From a virus: 28,619 nt of DNA. A program made the position numbers and the translations under genes. The stretch is from positions 1-28,619 of IMG/VR virus record IMGVR_UViG_3300044620_000286; one strand, given 5' to 3'. Below are positions 15,196 through 20,463 of this stretch, one piece after another (positions within the stretch are counted from its first letter, which is position 1; every line of letters starts with the position of its first letter). Below the pieces are notes generated by a model that saw nothing but the letters and a program-made list of their open reading frames with translations, ran no database searches and had not been told where the DNA came from.

Positions 15196-15395
15196 TCGAA
15201 TATATCAAAGCGCGGTTGCGCGAAAAAACGACTTGGGCGGGCTTGCTGGCAATCGTGCTGGCGGTCTCGCTGCTTGTGATCCCGGTGATCATGCCTGCTG
15301 ATGCTGCGGCGCTGGCCAGCCAGAATGTTCAATGGCTAATCACCGCGCTGTTCGTCGGCGGGCTGGGCGGCGTTGTCTGGCATCGAAAGATTTGA
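15192..15395 (+). CDS. Holin-like membrane protein (67 aa)
   Basis: A basic N-terminus (K-A-R-L-R-E-K-T-T) is followed by two membrane segments at about residues 15-34 and 46-63 and a short basic end W-H-R-K-I. Size, topology and place directly between endolysin and spanins are typical of holins or holin-associated proteins. It overlaps the endolysin by ATGA. With the protein at 13087 it makes two holin candidates; which one triggers lysis cannot be told. Confidence 0.78.
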   Translation: MIEYIKARLREKTTWAGLLAIVLAVSLLVIPVIMPADAAALASQNVQWLITALFVGGLGGVVWHRKI

Positions 15396-15397
15396 CC

Positions 15398-15772
15398 ATG
15401 TTCGTGCCAGCCTGGGCCTTGCGTGTCGCGCCGTATGTTGGCGGCTTGCTGCTGATCGTGGCGGCTTATGTGTGGGCCTATGGGCGTGGCGTTGATGCAG
15501 AGCGCGGCAAGTGGCAGGCAGTGCAAGCCAAGGCGGCAGAGGTGCAGCGCCAGCGAGAGGTGGCATTGCAGGCGCAAGTTGACGCTGCTGGCGTGGCGCT
15601 GTCAGAAGCGCAGTCTCGTATTTCCAACAACGCCGGCAAAGCGCAAACCATAACGAGGACATATTATGTTGCGAACCCTAGCAGCAATGTTGCTTGTCTT
15701 GATGATGGCCGGGTGCAGCACATCACGCAAAGTGACGCCGCCGCCATTGGCAATCCCGCAGCCGCCAAGTGA
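15398..15772 (+). CDS. Rz: Inner-membrane spanin, Rz-like (124 aa)
   Basis: One N-terminal membrane segment (about residues 10-28, V-G-G-L-L-L-I-V-A-A-Y-V-W-A-Y) anchors the protein, followed by a long charged coiled coil rich in A, Q, E and R. The C-terminal region holds Y-Y-V-A-N-P and C-L-D-D-G-R-V, seen in Rz-like spanins of Gram-negative phages. It should pair across the periplasm with the lipoprotein encoded at 15666, whose gene overlaps this one in another frame. Two bases separate it from the holin-like gene. The spanin presence shows a host with an outer membrane. Confidence 0.82.
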   Translation: MFVPAWALRVAPYVGGLLLIVAAYVWAYGRGVDAERGKWQAVQAKAAEVQRQREVALQAQVDAAGVALSEAQSRISNNAGKAQTITRTYYVANPSSNVACLDDGRVQHITQSDAAAIGNPAAAK

Positions 15773-15911
15773 CGCTTTACAGCCTTGCGCCATCCCGGCA
15801 CTGCTTGGCGGATCGGCGGAAGCGGTGGAGTTGGCGTTGATCGAACGCGGTGCAGAGATTGCCCGTTGCGAGGCGAAGCGGGCGGCGCTGGTGCAAGGCT
15901 GGCCGAAGTGA
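15666..15911 (+). CDS. Rz1: Outer-membrane spanin lipoprotein, Rz1-like (81 aa)
   Basis: The signal peptide M-L-R-T-L-A-A-M-L-L-V-L ends in the lipobox L-M-M-A-G-C, giving a lipid-modified cysteine at residue 17. A Pro-rich stretch (P-P-P-L-A-I-P-Q-P-P) follows, as in Rz1. The first 107 bases lie inside the Rz-like gene in a different frame, the classical overlapping spanin arrangement. The C-terminal third is helical (E-A-V-E-L-A-L-I-E-R-G-A-E-I-A-R-C). Together the two proteins should fuse inner and outer membranes in the last step of lysis. Confidence 0.87.
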   Translation: MLRTLAAMLLVLMMAGCSTSRKVTPPPLAIPQPPSDALQPCAIPALLGGSAEAVELALIERGAEIARCEAKRAALVQGWPK

Positions 15912-15920
15912 GGTGATGAC

Positions 15921-16202
15921 ATGGCGAAAGACCCAAGACTAAAGGCGGTGGGCGTGGAAGGCTATAACAAGCCAAAACGCACACCGACCCATCCGACGAA
16001 AAGCCATGTCGTTGTCGCCAAGGAAGGCGACGAAATAAAGACGATCCGCTTTGGCCAGCAAGGCGTGAAGGGATCGCCGCCGCGCGAAGGTGAAAGCAAA
16101 GCCGACAAGGCAAGGCGGGCGGCCTTCAAAGCCCGCCACGCTGAAAACATCGCCAAGGGCAAGATGTCGGCTGCCTATTGGTCAAACAAGGTGAAATGGT
16201 GA
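15921..16202 (+). CDS. Small basic conserved phage protein (93 aa)
   Basis: Strongly basic: G-Y-N-K-P-K-R-T-P, H-P-T-K-S-H-V-V-V-A-K-E-G-D, I-R-F-G-Q-Q-G-V-K-G and K-A-R-R-A-A-F-K-A-R-H-A, ending in W-S-N-K-V-K-W. I have seen this pattern in phage proteins of unknown function; I know no established role. The composition suits nucleic-acid binding or virion packaging. GAGGTGA lies 6 bases before the ATG. Its TGA overlaps the ATG of a 48-residue basic protein. Confidence 0.8.
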   Translation: MAKDPRLKAVGVEGYNKPKRTPTHPTKSHVVVAKEGDEIKTIRFGQQGVKGSPPREGESKADKARRAAFKARHAENIAKGKMSAAYWSNKVKW

Positions 16203-16348
16203 TGCCACTGAAAATGGGATATAGCGCCAAGAGCGTGAGCGCCAACATCAAGGCGAAAATGAAAGCCGGCAAGCAGCAGAATCAGGCTGTTGCCATTGCG
16301 CTGTCGGTTGCGCGCAAGGCTAAGGCGAAGGCCAAGAAAAAGAGCTAA
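16202..16348 (+). CDS. Very small lysine-rich protein (48 aa), DUF6496-like
   Basis: An ATG at 16202 overlapping the previous TGA (TGATG) opens a 48-codon frame: M-P-L-K-M-G-Y-S-A-K-S-V-S-A-N-I-K, then M-K-A-G-K-Q-Q-N-Q-A-V-A-I-A and a K/A tail ending K-A-K-K-K-S. The S-x-N-I-x-x-x-[MI]-x-x-G-K-x-x-x-Q-A-V-A-I-A pattern is common in tiny phage and bacterial proteins of unknown function. It is the last gene of the rightward late block, and its stop overlaps the stop of the opposing gene by two bases. There is no clear terminator between them. Confidence 0.75.
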   Translation: MPLKMGYSAKSVSANIKAKMKAGKQQNQAVAIALSVARKAKAKAKKKS

Positions 16349-16719
16349 GTTGGCGTCATCAGGTTAGCATCAGCGCGCTTTCGGCCATTGGCGCGGGCAG
16401 CCTCATAGATAGCGCGGCGATGCCGGCGCAGCGCATCTGTGAAGCGGTAGACACTGCCCCAGCCAAAATGATGCGCCAATTCGGTCAACGTCTTGTCGCC
16501 AATGTCACGATCAGCGGCGGGCAGAGTGGGCATAGTGCCGGGCGGGCGCGGCGGATTGGTCGTGCGCTTCGGGCTTTCCTCATTGGCCATTCGCACTTCC
16601 ACCGATCTGACCTGTGACAGATGCGCCCTGATGCGCTCGTTAGCAAAAATGCGAACCATGCGCCCATCGGGATATAGATTCCAAAAGCGCCGATCATGAA
16701 TAATGACTTTGGGCTTCAT
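16345..16719 (-). CDS. Hypothetical protein, last gene of the small leftward operon (124 aa)
   Basis: Unrecognised. The N-terminus (V-I-I-H-D-R-R-F-W-N-L-Y-P-D-G-R-M-V-R-I-F) is compact; the middle is Pro-rich and probably disordered; the C-terminal 60 residues (L-T-E-L-A-H-H-F-G-W-G-S-V-Y-R-F-T-D-A-L-R-R-H-R) look like a small HTH with a basic tail, so DNA binding is possible. The ATG comes one base after the stop of the upstream gene. Its stop codon overlaps that of the convergent gene ending at 16348, so the two transcripts must cross unless stopped by collision. Confidence 0.68.
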   Translation of the reverse strand: MKPKVIIHDRRFWNLYPDGRMVRIFANERIRAHLSQVRSVEVRMANEESPKRTTNPPRPPGTMPTLPAADRDIGDKTLTELAHHFGWGSVYRFTDALRRHRRAIYEAARANGRKRADANLMTPT

Positions 16720-16720
16720 G

Positions 16721-17008
16721 TCACAGACTCGCGGGCTGGCGGTTGGCGGAATGTTTGACCAATGCGTTCAGCACGATTTGATTGGCTGGGCGGCGGCGGC
16801 GCTGCAACTGCCATGTGTAAATCGGCTGTCCCTCGCTGGTTAGTGCGCGATGCCACATGGCGAAAATATAGCCCTCATCGTCTAGCAGCCTCACAAAGCG
16901 GCCAAGATCACCGGGAATTGAATGGGTGGCATCGCTTACAATCTTGGCGACGATGTTGCCTTCCGGCGCGTCCATCACCCATGCAGCAACTTCCTTGGCG
17001 CTATACAT
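16721..17008 (-). CDS. Hypothetical protein (95 aa)
   Basis: Not recognised. It starts M-Y-S-A-K-E-V-A-A-W-V-M-D-A-P-E-G-N-I; a helical first half is followed by L-V-x-L-L-D-D-E-G-Y-I-F-A-M-W-H-like strands and a basic, Arg-rich C-terminus (Q-L-Q-R-R-R-R-P). ATG 17008 is chosen because AAGGA lies just upstream, directly after the stop of the 21-codon mini-gene, so the two are likely translated in sequence. Longer readings to 17194 would run through that mini-gene and its leader and are rejected. Confidence 0.65.
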   Translation of the reverse strand: MYSAKEVAAWVMDAPEGNIVAKIVSDATHSIPGDLGRFVRLLDDEGYIFAMWHRALTSEGQPIYTWQLQRRRRPANQIVLNALVKHSANRQPASL

Positions 17009-17019
17009 TGTGCGTCCTT

Positions 17020-17085
17020 TCAGATCATTGCCAGCAAGGCAAGGCAGATAAACAGGCAGGCCATTGGCAGGGCTTCGCGGATCAT
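17020..17085 (-). CDS. 21-residue hydrophobic mini-protein
   Basis: On the reverse strand the ATG at 17085 follows the leader AGGAGACAACCACA, nearly identical to those of the two flanking small genes, which is the main reason to believe it. The peptide begins M-I-R-E-A-L-P and continues as a 14-residue hydrophobic run with two cysteines (A-C-L-F-I-C-L-A-L-L-A-M-I), enough for one short membrane segment. The stop is followed at once by the AAGGA of the next gene. It could be a real membrane peptide or a leader that couples translation. Confidence 0.5.
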   Translation of the reverse strand: MIREALPMACLFICLALLAMI

Positions 17086-17100
17086 TGTGGTTGTCTCCTG

Positions 17101-17301
17101 TTATCGAGCGTGAGTGGTGCGGGCGAGGCCAGCGGCGACAGCCGCTTCGCGGGTGGGGTATTCGCCGCCATCCCAGCGCAGACCGCGACTGCATACCAAT
17201 GTCAGATCGAAATGCTCATCAATGCTGACCAATGGCGCGTTGACACCATAATGGGCGGGGAACGTGGCTGCCGGGATGTGGCGGATTTTAAAGGCATTCA
17301 T
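17101..17301 (-). CDS. Small hypothetical protein (66 aa)
   Basis: Unrecognised. It has a mixed composition with H-I-P-A-A-T-F-P-A-H-Y-G-V-N-A and a C-terminal W-D-G-G-E-Y-P-T-R-E-A-A-V-A-A-G-L-A-R, a short strand-helix pattern common in phage accessory proteins. ATG 17301 follows GGGAGACGACCACC, one of three matching leaders in this operon. The longer frame to 17463 is antisense to real coding sequence. It lies 40 bases downstream of the previous gene. Confidence 0.65.
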   Translation of the reverse strand: MNAFKIRHIPAATFPAHYGVNAPLVSIDEHFDLTLVCSRGLRWDGGEYPTREAAVAAGLARTTHAR

Positions 17302-17341
17302 GGTGGTCGTCTCCCGTTGTTGGTTGGTTAGTGAAAGCAAA

Positions 17342-17521
17342 TCAGTCGTTGATCCAATCGTGCGCCGCGATGCCAGCCCAATCTTTGGTGCCGCCGCTCT
17401 GCACCTTGGCGGCCTTAAACTGGCCAGCCCAGCCAAACGCAACCGCATATTTGCCGCGCGCAAGATGAGTGATCTTTGCCCATTTGCCGTTGCTGCGGAT
17501 GTATTTTTCGCTGCCGATCAT
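17342..17521 (-). CDS. Small hypothetical protein, first gene of the leftward accessory operon (59 aa)
   Basis: Unrecognised. It reads M-I-G-S-E-K-Y-I-R-S-N-G-K-W-A-K-I-T, then H-L-A-R-G-K-Y-A-V-A-F-G-W-A-G-Q-F and K-D-W-A-G-I-A-A-H-D-W-I-N-D, so it is Trp- and Gly-rich with likely beta hairpins. ATG 17521 follows AGGAGACGACCACA. Being nearest to the control region at 17522-17645, it should be the first product of the operon. Small, orphan and early-placed genes like this often act against host functions, but nothing in the sequence proves it. Confidence 0.68.
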   Translation of the reverse strand: MIGSEKYIRSNGKWAKITHLARGKYAVAFGWAGQFKAAKVQSGGTKDWAGIAAHDWIND

Positions 17522-17645
17522 TGTGGTCGTCTCCTGTAGGGCGCTGCCCCGTTGTTTATGCCATGATACTGCCAGAGGCCCGCCATATGCGTCAAGCATA
17601 AAAATATGCTTGCAGCATTTTATTTTGACCCCTATGGGCAGCGGC
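17522..17645. promoter_or_regulatory. Divergent control region with operator-like half-sites
   Basis: Lies between the leftward accessory operon and the rightward HTH gene. AAGCATA (17594-17600) and TATGCTT (17605-17611) form a perfect 7-bp dyad with an AAAA spacer. Further TATGC half-sites occur at 17557-17561 and 17586-17590; the latter forms a second, 5-bp dyad with GCATA at 17596-17600. On the minus strand TTGACG (17595-17590) overlaps the dyad; a TATCAT at 17568-17563 is 21 bases away, too far for a normal -10. Operators for the adjacent HTH protein are likely; exact promoters are unclear. Confidence 0.6.
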
Positions 17646-17852
17646 ATGAGCAAAATCATGACCCATGCAATGCGTGCCGCTGGCCTAAATGATGTCACGC
17701 TGGCCGCGCTAATCGGCTGTTCGCAGTCGCATATCAACCGGATTCGTAACGGCAAAATGACGCCGCGACGGGTGATGGCTAACGCTATCGAACGCGCTTT
17801 AAGCGTTCATGGCTTGGCCGATGAACTAACCAAAAGGGAGCAAGACGCATGA
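17646..17852 (+). CDS. Cro/CI-type HTH regulator (68 aa)
   Basis: Residues about 10-40 form a helix-turn-helix: A-G-L-N-D-V-T-L-A-A-L-I-G-C-S-Q-S-H-I-N-R-I-R-N-G-K, where Q-S-H-I-N-R-I is the recognition helix, as in Cro-like proteins. There is no dimerisation or cleavage domain, so it is Cro-sized. It sits beside the TATGC/GCATA operator array and probably binds it. The ATG at 17646 has a weak GGGCAG upstream; an in-frame ATG at 17634 would add four residues. It is coupled by an ATGA overlap to the next regulator. Confidence 0.83.
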   Translation: MSKIMTHAMRAAGLNDVTLAALIGCSQSHINRIRNGKMTPRRVMANAIERALSVHGLADELTKREQDA

Positions 17853-18301
17853 CGCTAAAGAACTGGACGCCAGACGAAGATGCAATTCTTACCCGCATGA
17901 TGCAGGCCGGTGACACCTATGCACAGGTTGCAGCCGCTTTGCCGGGCCGAAATATTTCGGCGATCAAATGCCGCGCCTATCGGCTGAATTGCAACAATAC
18001 GCGAGTTGATGGGCGCTGGTATGGCAAGGCTGATGCAACGCTGCGGCAGATGTGGTCGGATGGCGCTACCATTATGGAGATTGCGGATCGGCTTGGCGTG
18101 GCCCACACATCGGTGCGCCGCCGCATTGAGCGCATCAATCTGCCGCCGCGCAAGTCAGCGGTTCGCGCAATCGGCACCGGCTGGGCTGCTAATGATCTGG
18201 CTATTGAGCGCAGCATTCGCCAAGCCACGGCGGCATTCGAGCGCCATTATCGTGACGTAGCAGCCAAGCGGCGATGGCATGTCTGGCAATATGCAGCGTA
18301 A
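17849..18301 (+). CDS. Two-part DNA-binding protein: SANT/Myb-like plus GcrA-like HTH (150 aa)
   Basis: Residues 5-48 (N-W-T-P-D-E-D-A-I-L-T-R-M-M, G-R-N-I-S-A-I-K-C-R-A-Y-R-L) match a SANT/Myb-like fold. Residues about 60-100 (L-R-Q-M-W-S-D-G-A-T-I-M-E-I-A-D-R-L-G-V, S-V-R-R-R-I-E-R-I-N-L-P-P-R) form a second HTH whose W-S-x-G start recalls GcrA, a cell-cycle regulator of alphaproteobacteria. The last 40 residues are basic and helical. It probably regulates phage genes and could act on host promoters; that is inference. ATGA overlap with the upstream regulator; a hairpin terminator follows 8 bases after the stop. Confidence 0.75.
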   Translation: MTLKNWTPDEDAILTRMMQAGDTYAQVAAALPGRNISAIKCRAYRLNCNNTRVDGRWYGKADATLRQMWSDGATIMEIADRLGVAHTSVRRRIERINLPPRKSAVRAIGTGWAANDLAIERSIRQATAAFERHYRDVAAKRRWHVWQYAA

Positions 18302-18308
18302 TGTTTTG

Positions 18309-18336
18309 GCGGCGGGCTTAAAAATCCGCCGCTTTT
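18309..18336 (+). terminator. Hairpin terminator of the rightward regulator operon
   Basis: GCGGCGG (18309-18315) pairs perfectly with CCGCCGC (18326-18332) around a 10-base A/T-rich loop, followed by TTTT on the plus strand. This is a good Rho-independent form for the operon ending at 18301. The element also contains the last codons and the stop (in the loop) of the opposing nuclease gene, so it is embedded in coding sequence. On the minus strand no T-run follows the stem. Confidence 0.7.
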
Positions 18337-18677
18337 ATGTGCGCTTCGATCTGGCGCTTGGCATCGTCTGCACCATAGCAAACCAACACCGTCTGGCCGA
18401 TTGATGCTAGGTAAAGGTGCCAGCTTTTTTGATCTGGCGACAAGCGCCCGCCCTGTGATCGCTTCATTTCCACCCACAATCCCCAAGCCGGCACAAATAG
18501 ATCGGGAACGCCCCGGCTAACGCCTTCGGCTTTCAGCTTGGCCGCAGTGCCGCGTGATCGCCAGCCGCCATTCGGGATCGCAAATATGCGAACATCAGAA
18601 AACTTGCGGCGGAACCAGAACACGACTTCACGCTGTTCTTCATGCTCTGTCGGTAGCCGTTCCGTGCGCTCTTTCAA
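18318..18677 (-). CDS. VRR-NUC family nuclease (119 aa)
   Basis: The standalone VRR-NUC form of the PD-(D/E)XK superfamily: E-H-E-E-Q-R-E-V-V-F-W-F near the start, I-F-A-I-P-N-G-G, G-V-S-R-G-V-P-D-L-F with the catalytic Asp, V-E-M-K-R as the E-x-K pair, and L-S-P-D-Q-K with the conserved Gln. Such phage enzymes may resolve branched DNA or nick during recombination. The likely start is TTG 18677, overlapping the TGA of the upstream gene (TTGA), with CGGGAAG as ribosome-binding site; the longer ORF to 18827 would read antisense-like sequence over that gene. Last gene of the replication operon. Confidence 0.85.
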   Translation of the reverse strand: MKERTERLPTEHEEQREVVFWFRRKFSDVRIFAIPNGGWRSRGTAAKLKAEGVSRGVPDLFVPAWGLWVEMKRSQGGRLSPDQKSWHLYLASIGQTVLVCYGADDAKRQIEAHIKAADF

Positions 18678-18886
18678 AACGGCACTTCCCGACTTTGCAC
18701 ATCGTATGGATCGAATGCCTTCCAATCCGTGCAGGCGTTTGGCGTTCCCTGAAACTGATGCGGCGGCGTTGCGGCGTGTTTGTGGCAATGGTTGGTTTCC
18801 CTGTGGAAATAGTTGCAATCCCAGCACAGTCTAGGCCGCGCAGCTTCCCAGTCAATTAGTGCGGCTGGCTTTGTTGCCATGCTCAT
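18674..18886 (-). CDS. Cysteine/histidine-rich small protein, zinc-binding candidate (70 aa)
   Basis: Unnamed. L-C-W-D-C-N-Y-F-H, then C-H-K-H and a later A-C-T-D-W make a C-x2-C-x3-H...C-x-K-H pattern that could hold zinc. Position between a helicase and a Holliday-junction-like nuclease suggests an accessory factor of the same complex. ATG 18886 is supported by an ATGA overlap with the helicase stop and by GGGAGG at a normal distance; ATGs at 18892 and 18880 are alternatives. Confidence 0.7.
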   Translation of the reverse strand: MSMATKPAALIDWEAARPRLCWDCNYFHRETNHCHKHAATPPHQFQGTPNACTDWKAFDPYDVQSREVPF

Positions 18887-20463
18887 CCCCATAGCCTCCC
18901 AATGATGCGATAATATTTGCCATCGCGTTTGTATGTTATGCCAGTTGGCGGCTTGCCACCGTTTAGGATCGCCGCAACTCCGTCTAGCGTCATGCTAGGC
19001 TTAAGCGCAACGCCGGCATTGCTGGCGATGATGCCAAGCGTGGCCACCGCTTTCTCCCCGGCATAACCTTCGTGCGTCACGGTCAAATATTCTTTGACGC
19101 CAGGATCGGACAGAGCGCCATAATAGGTAACTTCGAGCATATCCTTGCCGCTGGTTTTGCTGGTATGCTTGCGCCAGCGCCAGGACGTGACAGGCATTTC
19201 GGACGGCGCAAATCCCATGATGTCATCGTTGTGCAGCCGGTAGGTTTTAGGCTCTGGCGCGGGAAACTCTGAGCCACAAGCCGGGCAGATTTTCACGCTG
19301 GGATGGCATAGCTCATCGCAAAACTCGCACACCTTCACCGGAACTTCACCGTCGCCTTTGCCGGCTTTGTTTGGCGGCTGCACAGCAGTGATCGGGCCGT
19401 GTGTAGCTACAACGCCGGCAAAGTCTAGAACAAGGCAATCAGCCTTGCCCGGCGCAACGCGAAGCCCGCGCCCTGCCATCTGCACATAGAGTGCCGGTGA
19501 CATGGTGGGCCGCAGCATGGCAATCAGATCAATGGCCGGGAAGTCAAAGCCGGTGGTCAAGACTTGGGCATTGGTCAAAGCCTGAATGCGCCCAGCCTTA
19601 AAGTCGCCGATCATCCGTTCGCGTTCAGCCTTTGGCGTTGTGCCAGTCACGCAATTGGCTGCGATGCCGCGTTCGTTTAGCAGATCGGCAATGTGCTGGG
19701 CATGTTGAATTCCTGTACAAAACAGCAGCCAATGCTTGCGATCCGCGCCAAGTGCCATGATTTCAGCCACAACGGCGGCGTTGTTGTCGTCGGTATCAAC
19801 CGCCGCTTGCAACTCGCTTTCGATAAATTCGCCGCCACGTTTGTGGACGCCATCAAGATCAAAGCGGGCTTTCGTCACCTTGCTTCGCAGCGTTGTCAGA
19901 AACCCCTTGTAAACCAGTTCTTCAATCGTCACCGGATCAATCAGGCCATCAAATAGCGCGGGCTTGTCGGTGATAAGGCCGTGGCCTAGGCGGTAAGGCG
20001 TGGCTGTCAACCCGATAACACGCAACGCCGGATTGATGGCCAGCAAGGCGTTTAGTAACGTCCTATAACCGCCCTCATCCTTGTGCGACACAAGATGGCA
20101 TTCGTCGATAATGACAAGATCAACATGCCCTAGCAGCCGCGCCTTTTCGCGCACCGATTGGATGCCTGCAAAAGTAATCGGCTCTCCAAGCTGGCGCTTG
20201 CCAATGCTGGCGCTGTAGATGCCCAGCGGTGCGCCGGGCCAATGCTCCCGCATTTTGGCCGCGTTCTGTTCAATAAGCTCCTTCTGATGCGTCAACATCA
20301 GCACCCGCGTTTCAGGCCAATTTTGCAGCCCTTCCTTGCAAAGTGTAGCTACAATGTGGCTCTTGCCCGCGCCGGTTGGCAGCACAAGGCAAGGATGCCC
20401 ATCGTTTGAACGAAGCCAATCGTAAAGCTGGTCGATGGCGCGGCGCTGGTAATCACGAAGCAT
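18883..20463 (-). CDS. SF2 DEAD/DEAH-type helicase with zinc ribbon (526 aa)
   Basis: Walker A P-T-G-A-G-K34-S (res 29-35), motif II D120-E-C-H, motif III G-L-T-A-T-P-Y-R and motif VI Q-M-A-G-R-G-L-R place it among UvrB/RecG-like SF2 helicases, specifically the phage DEAD/DEAH group that starts L-R-D-Y-Q-R-R-A-I. A CxxC-x9-CxxC zinc ribbon (C-E-F-C...C-P-A-C-G) follows the helicase core, then a unique C-terminal domain of about 110 residues. It should unwind DNA in replication or recombination. The start at 20463 overlaps the nuclease end by 11 bases; the longer frame to 20496 is not needed. Confidence 0.9.
   Translation of the reverse strand: MLRDYQRRAIDQLYDWLRSNDGHPCLVLPTGAGKSHIVATLCKEGLQNWPETRVLMLTHQKELIEQNAAKMREHWPGAPLGIYSASIGKRQLGEPITFAGIQSVREKARLLGHVDLVIIDECHLVSHKDEGGYRTLLNALLAINPALRVIGLTATPYRLGHGLITDKPALFDGLIDPVTIEELVYKGFLTTLRSKVTKARFDLDGVHKRGGEFIESELQAAVDTDDNNAAVVAEIMALGADRKHWLLFCTGIQHAQHIADLLNERGIAANCVTGTTPKAERERMIGDFKAGRIQALTNAQVLTTGFDFPAIDLIAMLRPTMSPALYVQMAGRGLRVAPGKADCLVLDFAGVVATHGPITAVQPPNKAGKGDGEVPVKVCEFCDELCHPSVKICPACGSEFPAPEPKTYRLHNDDIMGFAPSEMPVTSWRWRKHTSKTSGKDMLEVTYYGALSDPGVKEYLTVTHEGYAGEKAVATLGIIASNAGVALKPSMTLDGVAAILNGGKPPTGITYKRDGKYYRIIGRLWG

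Larger units (their letters stand above)
17086..17539 (-). repeat. Three copies of a ribosome-binding leader: GGAGACnACCACnATG
   Basis: Read on the minus strand, the starts at 17521, 17301 and 17085 are preceded by AGGAGACGACCACA, GGGAGACGACCACC and AGGAGACAACCACA. Only three positions of about fourteen vary. The repeat covers the Shine-Dalgarno and the spacer up to the ATG. The nuclease start at 21436 has a shorter relative (GGAGACACAC). Confidence 0.75.

Noticed and set aside
17568-17595. Minus-strand promoter TTGACG...TATCAT
   Set aside because: Spacing of 21 bases is outside the usual 16-18; kept as weak remark.
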